The position numbers and the translations under genes are program-made. From Alphaproteobacteria bacterium (GTDB lineage Bacteria > Pseudomonadota > Alphaproteobacteria > RF32 > CAG-239), in NCBI GenBank assembly GCA_017546885.1, contig JAFYRQ010000013.1, positions 1 through 12,616 on the forward strand: a DNA stretch of 12,616 bases. The letters are read 5' to 3'. Position 1 is the first letter of the stretch. Every line of letters begins with the position of its first letter. Positions 7,454 to 12,616 of the stretch are shown here, in pieces. The notes below the pieces were generated by a model. That model did not search any database, was not told the DNA's origin, and saw only the letters and a program-made list of their open reading frames with translations.

Positions 7454-7759
7454 ATGGCTAAAACAAGTTCAGTTTACAGAAACTTAAAAAGAATCGCTAA
7501 AGCCGAAAAATTTGCAGCAAAACGCAGCAAATTGGTTGCAGAGATTAAAGATAAAAATACTTCTCCTGAAGAACGCTTCAAGAAAGTATTGAAATTAGCA
7601 GAATTGCCGCGTAGTTCTTCTCGTGTTCGTATTAAGAACCGTTGTGAGAACACCGGTCGTTCACGTGGGGTTTATCGCAAATTTAAGCTTTGCCGTAACG
7701 AATTGAGAAGAATGGCAAGCTTTGGCGAAATCCCAGGATTGGTTAAATCAAGCTGGTAG
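7454..7759 (+). CDS. rpsN: 30S ribosomal protein S14, zinc-independent long form
   Basis: S14 lies in the 30S head with S3 and S10. The 101-residue product is the long form: it contains no CxxC pair, only single cysteines in NRCENTGR and KLCRNELR, so the zinc-ribbon version is excluded. Conserved segments are [31 protein letters not shown] and [19 protein letters not shown] at the C-terminus. The N-terminal half is a lysine-rich helical extension. It follows rplE by 13 nt with GCGGAGATAA as ribosome-binding site. Confidence 0.98.
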   Translation: MAKTSSVYRNLKRIAKAEKFAAKRSKLVAEIKDKNTSPEERFKKVLKLAELPRSSSRVRIKNRCENTGRSRGVYRKFKLCRNELRRMASFGEIPGLVKSSW

Positions 7760-7774
7760 TAGGAGGTTATTTAG

Positions 7775-8173
7775 ATGTCTATGTCTGATCCTTTGGGCGA
7801 TATGCTCACACGCATTAGAAACGCACAAAGCGCGAAGAAAAAGGAAGTTATCTCTCCTGCTTCTCGCTTGCGTGAAAGCGTATTAGAAGTTTTGAAAAAA
7901 GAAGGCTATATTTTAGGTTATGAAAAATATAACGTTAAAGCCGGTATTGATGAACTTCGTATTCAATTGAAGTACTTTGAAGGTGCTTCTGTAATTAAAG
8001 AAATTTACCGTGTATCTACTCCGGGTCGTCGCGTTTATTCCAGCGTTAAAGACCTTCCTAGAGTATACAACGGCTTGGGTATTTCTATCGTTTCAACTCC
8101 GCAAGGTGTTATGAGCGACAGTGATGCTCGCAAAGCTAACGTTGGCGGTGAAATTCTTTGTCAGGTATTTTAA
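7775..8173 (+). CDS. rpsH: 30S ribosomal protein S8
   Basis: S8 binds helix 21 of 16S rRNA and is central to platform assembly. In E. coli it is also the translational repressor of the spc genes. The 132-residue product begins [18 protein letters not shown], a wording familiar from alphaproteobacteria, and ends with [20 protein letters not shown] and GGEILCQVF, the RNA-binding C-terminal domain. A second in-frame ATG exists at 7781. The start at 7775 is preferred because a full AGGAGG (7761-7766) lies 8 nt upstream and homologues share the first two residues. Confidence 0.98.
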   Translation: MSMSDPLGDMLTRIRNAQSAKKKEVISPASRLRESVLEVLKKEGYILGYEKYNVKAGIDELRIQLKYFEGASVIKEIYRVSTPGRRVYSSVKDLPRVYNGLGISIVSTPQGVMSDSDARKANVGGEILCQVF

Positions 8174-8185
8174 GGGAGAATTGGT

Positions 8186-8725
8186 ATGTCTAGAGTTGGT
8201 AAATATCCAGTTATTATCCCTGAAGGTGTTAGTGCTTCTATTGAAAACAGCACTGTTACCGTTAAAGGTAAACTTGGTGAACTGTCTTTTACTTTTGACC
8301 AAGGTTATGTTGACACCAAATTGGAAGAAAATAAAATTGTGGTTACTCCTTTGAGTCAATCACAACAAGCCAGATCTTTATGGGGCACAACCAGAGCTCA
8401 AATTAACTCTATCGTTAAAGGTGTGAGCGAAGGTTTCACCAAACAATTAGAATTGATTGGTGTAGGTTATAAAGCCAGAATGGAAGGCTCTAACAAGTTG
8501 GTATTGTCTTTGGGTTTCTCTCACGATGTGATTTTTGAAGCTCCTGCTGGCATTACAATTACTTGCGTTTCTCCGACACAATTAACTGTTTTCGGAACAA
8601 ACAAACAACTTGTTGGTCAAGTCGCAGACAAAATCCGCGAATATAGAAAACCTGAACCTTATAAAGGTAAAGGTGTAAGATATACCGGTGAATATGTCCG
8701 TCGTAAAGAAGGCAAGAAAAAGTAA
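8186..8725 (+). CDS. rplF: 50S ribosomal protein L6
   Basis: L6 lies near the sarcin-ricin loop and the GTPase centre, and it is required for late 50S maturation. The 179-residue product consists of two related alpha/beta domains. The first opens [20 protein letters not shown] and the second contains [18 protein letters not shown] and LSLGFSHDV. The C-terminal [20 protein letters not shown] is highly conserved in the family. The length is standard. It is preceded by AAGGGAGAA 12 nt behind rpsH. Confidence 0.98.
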   Translation: MSRVGKYPVIIPEGVSASIENSTVTVKGKLGELSFTFDQGYVDTKLEENKIVVTPLSQSQQARSLWGTTRAQINSIVKGVSEGFTKQLELIGVGYKARMEGSNKLVLSLGFSHDVIFEAPAGITITCVSPTQLTVFGTNKQLVGQVADKIREYRKPEPYKGKGVRYTGEYVRRKEGKKK

Positions 8726-8736
8726 GGATTAGTTTA

Positions 8737-9099
8737 ATGAATACGCCAAGAAAATTGTTTAAGAAAAGACAAGCACGCGTAAGAACAGCTTTGAAAAACG
8801 CTGCAAACGGCAAAATGAGATTGTCTGTTTTCCGTAGCGGTAAGCATATCTACGCACAAATCATTGACGACATTAAAGGTGCAACTGTTGCTTCTGCCTC
8901 TACTTTGGATAAAGAAGTAAGAGAGAATGTTCAAAAAACTTCTACAGTTGCAGCAGCTGGTGTTATTGGTAAAACTGTTGCTGAAAGAGCTTTGAAAGCC
9001 GGTGTAAGCGAAGTGGTATTTGACCGCGGCGGTTACATTTATCATGGTCGTGTTAAGGCCTTGGCTGACGCTGCTCGTGAAGCTGGTTTGAAATTCTAA
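8737..9099 (+). CDS. rplR: 50S ribosomal protein L18
   Basis: L18 binds 5S rRNA together with L5 and helps attach it to 23S rRNA. The 120-residue product has a basic N-terminal segment ([16 protein letters not shown]), then [30 protein letters not shown] and the C-terminal [20 protein letters not shown] with AAREAGLKF at the end, matching the family throughout. rplF lies 11 nt upstream and rpsE 12 nt downstream. The ribosome-binding site is a modest AAGGATTAG. Confidence 0.98.
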   Translation: MNTPRKLFKKRQARVRTALKNAANGKMRLSVFRSGKHIYAQIIDDIKGATVASASTLDKEVRENVQKTSTVAAAGVIGKTVAERALKAGVSEVVFDRGGYIYHGRVKALADAAREAGLKF

Positions 9100-9111
9100 G
9101 GAGAGTTAAAG

Positions 9112-9672
9112 ATGTCACAAGCTGTAGATCGTCGTAAAACAGAAAAGAAAGAAGAATTGGTTGAAAAACTGGTTCACATTAATCGTGTAGCTAAAACCGT
9201 TAAAGGTGGTCGCACAATGTCATTTGCTGCAGTTGTTGTAGTTGGTGACCAAAAAGGCCGCGTTGGTTTCGGTTCAGGTAAAGCTGCTGAAGTTCCGGAA
9301 GCTATTACTAAAGCTACCAACGAAGCTAAAAAGAATATGGTTCGTATTCCTTTGCGTGAAGGTAGAACATTGCACCACGATGTTCATGGTCACTATGGCG
9401 CAGGTAAAGTTATTTTGAGAACTGCTCCTGCCGGTACCGGTGTGATCGCAGGTGGTCCGATGCGTGCAATCTTCGAAGTATTAGGTGTACAAGACGTGGT
9501 TGCTAAATCTTTGGGTTCAAACAACCCATACAATATGATTAAAGCTACTTTTGACGCTTTGTTAGCTATCAATTCTCCGAGAATGGTTGCTGCCAAGAGA
9601 GGTAAGAAAGTTGGCGATATCGTTAGCCGTAGAGAAGGTTCTGCTGCTAAGGTTGAAAAAGAGGAGGCTTAA
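9112..9672 (+). CDS. rpsE: 30S ribosomal protein S5
   Basis: S5 sits at the mRNA entry pore and the head-body hinge; mutations in its loop affect accuracy and spectinomycin sensitivity in other bacteria. The 186-residue product has the double-stranded-RNA-binding-like N-terminal domain ([20 protein letters not shown], then [20 protein letters not shown]) and a C-terminal domain with [37 protein letters not shown] and a charged tail. The VKGGR loop linked to spectinomycin appears wild-type, with no deletion. The start follows AAGGAGAGT. rpmD begins 3 nt after the stop. Confidence 0.98.
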   Translation: MSQAVDRRKTEKKEELVEKLVHINRVAKTVKGGRTMSFAAVVVVGDQKGRVGFGSGKAAEVPEAITKATNEAKKNMVRIPLREGRTLHHDVHGHYGAGKVILRTAPAGTGVIAGGPMRAIFEVLGVQDVVAKSLGSNNPYNMIKATFDALLAINSPRMVAAKRGKKVGDIVSRREGSAAKVEKEEA

Positions 9673-9675
9673 TCG

Positions 9676-9858
9676 ATGACTAAAAAAACTATCAAAGTTA
9701 AACAAATCGCAAGCCCAATCGGTCGCCCTGAAAAGCAAAAAGCTATTCTTATCGGACTTGGATTGAACAAAATGAACAAGGTTGTTGAGTTAGAAGATAC
9801 TGCAGCAATCAGAGGAATGGTTAATAAAATTCCTCACTTGGTTCAAATCGTAGATTAA
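9676..9858 (+). CDS. rpmD: 50S ribosomal protein L30
   Basis: L30 is a small peripheral 23S rRNA-binding protein, missing from some bacteria. The 60-residue product contains [35 protein letters not shown] and a C-terminal [16 protein letters not shown], covering the full family length. Its ribosome-binding site, GAGGAGG, lies in the rpsE 3' end (9661-9667). It is followed by the 65-nt structured gap before rplO, the second longest inside the ribosomal run. Confidence 0.97.
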   Translation: MTKKTIKVKQIASPIGRPEKQKAILIGLGLNKMNKVVELEDTAAIRGMVNKIPHLVQIVD

Positions 9859-9860
9859 TA

Positions 9861-9901
9861 TGTTGGGGCAGGCCTTGAGTTTCAAGGCTTGCCACCCGAC
9901 A
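9861..9901 (+). other. Strong stem-loop between rpmD and rplO
   Basis: The arm 9861-9878 pairs with 9882-9901 around a GTT loop: 11 continuous pairs next to the loop (one G-U), a two-base bulge (9893-9894), then 7 further pairs (one G-U). The following bases are AGATAAAATG, without a T run, so it does not look like an intrinsic terminator. It ends 11 nt before the rplO ribosome-binding site (AGGTGA, 9913-9918). It could be an mRNA-processing or stability element or a regulatory site for rplO. Confidence 0.7.
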
Positions 9902-9923
9902 GATAAAATGTTAGGTGAAAGAT

Positions 9924-10379
9924 ATGAAACTTAATGAATTAAAAGATAACCAAGGAGCAACCAAAAACCGTATTCGTGTTGGTCGTGGTATTGGTAGTGG
10001 CAAAGGTAAAACTTCAAGCCACGGTCAAAAAGGCCAAAAATCACGTAGCGGTGTTGCTATCAATGGATTTGAAGGCGGTCAAATGCCTATTTACCGCAGA
10101 CTTCCGAAACGTGGTTTCAATAATCCGTTTGCCAAAGTTTTTGCAGTTATCAATCTTGACACATTGCAAACAGCTATTGATGCAGGAAAATTGAAAGCGG
10201 ACAACGTTGATTTGGAAGCTTTGAGCAACGCAGGTCTTATCAACAAAACCTATGATGGTGTTCGTTTGTTGGCTCGCGGTGCTGTTACTTCTGCTGTTAC
10301 AGTTTCAGTAAATTCAGCTTCTAAAGCTGCTGTTGCTGCAATTGAAAAAGCTGGCGGTAAAGTAAATATTGTTGCTTAA
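9924..10379 (+). CDS. rplO: 50S ribosomal protein L15
   Basis: L15 is a late-assembly 23S rRNA-binding protein. The 151-residue product begins [20 protein letters not shown] and has the Gly/Arg/Lys-rich extended N-terminal region ([20 protein letters not shown]), then [19 protein letters not shown] and a globular C-terminal domain ending [13 protein letters not shown]. The start is placed at 9924 because homologues begin M-[KR]-L-N. An in-frame GTG at 9915 lies inside the AGGTGA ribosome-binding site and is not credible. It is the last gene before the terminator; in most bacteria secY would follow at once. Confidence 0.98.
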   Translation: MKLNELKDNQGATKNRIRVGRGIGSGKGKTSSHGQKGQKSRSGVAINGFEGGQMPIYRRLPKRGFNNPFAKVFAVINLDTLQTAIDAGKLKADNVDLEALSNAGLINKTYDGVRLLARGAVTSAVTVSVNSASKAAVAAIEKAGGKVNIVA

Positions 10380-10393
10380 TTTTTTAAGCAAAT

Positions 10394-10426
10394 AAAAAAA
10401 GCAGGTCATCAGACCTGCTTTTTTTT
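10394..10426 (+). terminator. Strong intrinsic terminator of the S10-spc run
   Basis: GCAGGTC (10401-10407) pairs perfectly with GACCTGC (10412-10418) around an ATCA loop. The stem is flanked by A7 on the left (10394-10400) and T8 on the right (10419-10426), which extend the pairing and supply the U tract. By symmetry it could also act on transcripts from the other strand. It lies 14 nt after the rplO stop and should separate rplO from the genes downstream. Confidence 0.9.
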
Positions 10427-10500
10427 ATGAAAAAATATTTATTTTTTAATTTTTTTATTTTATATTCTCTACAGATAAAAGTTTTTTGGATGGGAAGATA

Positions 10501-11040
10501 ATGAGATTTAATGAAAAAGGGCGTTCTATGGTCGAGATGTTGGGCGTGTTGGCTATTATCGGGGTGCTATCTACTGCGGGAATTGCAGGCTATACAAAAT
10601 CCATGGAGAAATTTAAAGTTAATGAGGCCGCTAACCAAATATCGACCATCATATCTAACTATAATACCTTAATGTTAGGAAGTCCTAATAAAAATGATTT
10701 ATATAATGAAAGGGTTATCAATCAGTTAGTTCTCCCTACTGAAATGTTGCACGAAGGAAAATGTTTTCACGCATTAAATGGTAGGTGTTCTGTCGGGCAT
10801 AATCTCGATCCTTCAAAAGATGAATTTGTTATTCGTTTTGGTGATTTAACAAAGGATATGTGCGTTAATCTTTTAACCTTGCCTTTAACCGAGAGTGCAT
10901 CAAGAATTACAATTAATAAAGATGCCCCCGGAGCAACACTGGGAGCGGGAAGCGGAAAAGAATATAAGGGAAGCGTCACTATCAGTAAAGCAGCTGAACT
11001 TTGCCATGATAAAAATAATACAATTTGTTGGGTGTTTTAG
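10501..11040 (+). CDS. Type IV prepilin-like protein with class III signal peptide
   Basis: The 179-residue product starts MRFNEKGRSMVEMLGVLAII: a short basic leader, Gly7 at the prepilin-peptidase site, and Glu12 at position +5, followed by one hydrophobic helix (about 13-30). This is the N-terminal plan of type IV pilins and pseudopilins. Residue +1 is Arg rather than the usual Phe/Met. The soluble domain has five cysteines (88, 96, 121, 168, 176); the last pair, LCHDKNNTIC, resembles a C-terminal disulfide loop. The FGDLTKDMCVNLL segment loosely recalls PilS-like type IVb pilins. No assembly ATPase, peptidase or platform gene is adjacent. AGG, CTA and GGG codons appear, unlike the strongly biased ribosomal genes. 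The start is ATG 10501; a TTG at 10486 would add five residues. Confidence 0.85.
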   Translation: MRFNEKGRSMVEMLGVLAIIGVLSTAGIAGYTKSMEKFKVNEAANQISTIISNYNTLMLGSPNKNDLYNERVINQLVLPTEMLHEGKCFHALNGRCSVGHNLDPSKDEFVIRFGDLTKDMCVNLLTLPLTESASRITINKDAPGATLGAGSGKEYKGSVTISKAAELCHDKNNTICWVF

Positions 11041-11174
11041 ATTTTATATGTGAAAAATTCGCTGAATATCGGTATTATTTAGTTGAATTAAAAAAAATAT
11101 GATGTATTAATATCATAGCTAAAAAGGGCTTTTTGCCCCGTGTGTTTATTTTAAATGATTATAAGGAAATAAAA
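11041..11174 (+). promoter_or_regulatory. AT-rich gap with candidate secY promoter and small hairpins
   Basis: A TTGAAT at 11083-11088 is followed 16 nt later by TATTAA (11105-11110), a plausible promoter for secY. TATGAT/ATCATA (11098-11103 and 11112-11117) forms a small inverted repeat over the -10 region. GGGC-TTTTT-GCCC (11126-11138) forms a 4-bp hairpin without a following U tract, too weak to call a terminator with confidence. A secY promoter is expected here because the strong terminator at 10394-10426 lies upstream. Confidence 0.4.
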
Positions 11175-12530
11175 ATGGTATCACTTGCTGAAAAAATGGC
11201 TGCAAATTTAGATATGTCAGCCTTTGGAAAAGCAGAAGAATTAAAGAAAAGATTGTGGTTTACAATTTTAGCTTTGATTGTTTTTCGTTTAGGAACTTTT
11301 ATCCCGTTGCCGGGTATCGATCCGCATATTTTGGCACAAATATTTGATAATAACCGAAACGGTATTCTCGGTATGTTTAATATGTTTGCCGGCGGTGCGT
11401 TGGAACGTATGACTATTTTTGCACTTAATATTATGCCATATATTTCGGCTTCTATTATTTTGCAACTCGGACAGTCTATTGTTCCGTCTTTAGCTGCTTT
11501 GAAAAAAGAAGGCGAAGCCGGTCATCGCAAAATGGTTCACTATACAAAAGTTTTAACAGTATTGATTACCATTATTCAAGGCTATGGTATTGCAGTAGGA
11601 CTTGAAGGAATGACCGCCGGTAGCGGTGCTTCCGCAGTTGTTATGCCTGGTTTCGTATTCAGATTTACAACAATCGTTTCTTTGGTCGGCGGTACAATGT
11701 TTATCGTGTGGCTCGGTGATCAAATTACATCAAGAGGTGTAGGTAACGGTTCGTCATTGATTATTACCGTTGGTATTATTGCCAATATTCCGACTGCCTT
11801 GGCTCAAACTTTTGAGTTGGGACGTGTAGGTTCTATGTCTATCTGGGTTATCTTGATGCTGATGGCTATGGTTTTGGCTTTGGTTTATGTAATCGTTTTG
11901 GTTGAAAGAGCTCAAAGAAAAATCGTTATTCAATATCCGAAGCGTCAAATGGGTATGAAAATGACTTCGGCAGAAAGTTCTCACTTGCCTTTGAAAATAA
12001 ATCCGACAGGTGTTATTCCTCCGATTTTTGCAAGCTCTTTGTTGTTGTTGCCGATTACTATTGCTAACTTCTCTGCCAATAACGGTCCTGCTTGGGTGCA
12101 AACATTAAGTCGTTTGCTCGGTCATGGTCAACCGTTGTATTTGGCTTTGTATTCTGCATTGATTATCTTCTTCGCATTTTTCTACACAGCGGTAGTATTT
12201 AATCCTGAAGATACTGCGGATAATTTGAAGAAACACGGTGGTTTTGTTGCCGGTATTCGTCCGGGTAAAAATACGGCTGAATACTTAGATTATGTAATTA
12301 CCAGATTAACAGTTTTGGGTGCTGCATATTTGACGGCTTTGTGTATTTTGCCGGAAGTGTTGATTTCTAAACTTTCCGTACCATTTGTATTGGGTGGTAC
12401 TACTTTGCTTATCGTGGTTCAAGTTACTATGGATTTTGTAAGCCAAGTTCAAACACATCTTATTGCTTATCAATATGAAGGTTTGTTGAAGAGAGCAGCA
12501 TTGGTAAATAAGAAAGGCAAAAGAAAATAA
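11175..12530 (+). CDS. secY: Preprotein translocase subunit SecY
   Basis: SecY is the channel of the SecYEG translocon in the inner membrane. The 451-residue product has about ten hydrophobic segments. Landmarks are AEELKKRLWFT before TM1, FRLGTFIPLPGID after it, a plug-region stretch GMFNMFAGGALERMTIFALN, GVGNGSSLIIT near TM5, ERAQRKIVIQYPKRQ after TM6, INPTGVIPPIFASSLL at TM7, and the cytoplasmic C5 loop FNPEDTADNLKKHGGFVAGI then RPGKNTAEYL with its conserved Arg. The start is placed at ATG 11175, behind AAGGAAATAAAA. A TTG at 11133 would add 14 residues unlike any SecY N-terminus. The length is a little above the usual 435-445. adk overlaps its stop. Confidence 0.98.
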   Translation: MVSLAEKMAANLDMSAFGKAEELKKRLWFTILALIVFRLGTFIPLPGIDPHILAQIFDNNRNGILGMFNMFAGGALERMTIFALNIMPYISASIILQLGQSIVPSLAALKKEGEAGHRKMVHYTKVLTVLITIIQGYGIAVGLEGMTAGSGASAVVMPGFVFRFTTIVSLVGGTMFIVWLGDQITSRGVGNGSSLIITVGIIANIPTALAQTFELGRVGSMSIWVILMLMAMVLALVYVIVLVERAQRKIVIQYPKRQMGMKMTSAESSHLPLKINPTGVIPPIFASSLLLLPITIANFSANNGPAWVQTLSRLLGHGQPLYLALYSALIIFFAFFYTAVVFNPEDTADNLKKHGGFVAGIRPGKNTAEYLDYVITRLTVLGAAYLTALCILPEVLISKLSVPFVLGGTTLLIVVQVTMDFVSQVQTHLIAYQYEGLLKRAALVNKKGKRK

Positions 12531-12616
12531 TGTTTATAGGCCAAAATAAAGGTCTGCATTTGGTTATAACCGGAGCTCCCGGAACAGGCAAAGGCACTCA
12601 AGCCGGGGTTTTGAAA
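12530..12616 (+). CDS. adk: Adenylate kinase, N-terminal part (3' truncated by the window edge)
   Basis: The start ATG overlaps the secY stop by one base (TAATG). The 29 visible codons read MFIGQNKGLHLVITGAPGTG followed by KGTQAGVLK. GAPGTGKGTQA is the P-loop of adenylate kinase, which interconverts ATP + AMP and 2 ADP. The P-loop begins about 8 residues later than in E. coli Adk because of an N-terminal extension (MFIGQNKGL). adk behind secY, ahead of rpsM, is the usual alphaproteobacterial order. The rest of the enzyme lies outside the window, so its completeness cannot be judged. Confidence 0.9.
   Translation, partial: MFIGQNKGLHLVITGAPGTGKGTQAGVLK

Noticed and set aside
11126..11138. GGGC-TTTTT-GCCC as a terminator behind the prepilin gene
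   Set aside because: The stem has only 4 bp, no U tract follows, and it lies 86 nt past the stop and close to secY; it may equally be part of the secY leader.

Overview
The window is a low-GC stretch of a bacterial chromosome dominated by one long ribosomal-protein gene run, all on the + strand. It matches the fused S10 + spc operon: rpsJ-rplC-rplD-rplW-rplB-rpsS-rplV-rpsC-rplP-rpmC-rpsQ-rplN-rplX-rplE-rpsN-rpsH-rplF-rplR-rpsE-rpmD-rplO. After an interruption come secY and the first 29 codons of adk. Having adk directly behind secY and the wording of several proteins (L2 C-terminus, S8 start [10 protein letters not shown], SecY N-terminus) point to an alphaproteobacterium. The AT-rich composition and a prepilin with the N-terminal signature GRSMVEMLGVLAIIGVLS suggest to me one of the uncultured, host/gut-associated alphaproteobacterial lineages. 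That last step is recollection, not something I could test.

Layout: 2-403 is the 3' end of an autotransporter-type outer-membrane barrel gene, closed by a 15-bp perfect terminator hairpin (428-461). Positions 459-656 hold an intergenic repeat cluster: an inverted pair of TCATTGCGAG...CAATCC units that continues as a tandem series with a 48-bp period. Positions 657-1033 are AT-rich non-coding DNA with candidate promoters and an rpsJ leader containing stem-loops. Positions 1034-10379 carry 21 ribosomal-protein genes with gaps of 0-19 nt or short overlaps. There are two exceptions: a 90-nt gap between rpsJ and rplC and a 65-nt gap between rpmD and rplO, each holding a stem-loop. A strong intrinsic terminator follows rplO (10394-10426). 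Next comes a lone type IV prepilin-like gene (10501-11040), then a 134-nt AT-rich gap, secY (11175-12530) and partial adk (from 12530, overlapping the secY stop by one base).

Functionally, the run supplies early 30S and 50S assembly proteins, the 5S rRNA-binding proteins L5 and L18, the tunnel-exit proteins L23 and L29, the translocon SecY onto which the tunnel exit docks, and adenylate kinase. The unusual point is the break between rplO and secY. A terminator and a pilin-like gene sit where most bacteria have direct coupling, so secY-adk-(rpsM...) probably has its own promoter. I see no CRISPR, tRNA, rRNA, transposase or phage gene and no clearly new multi-gene system. The interesting material is intergenic structure and the inserted prepilin.
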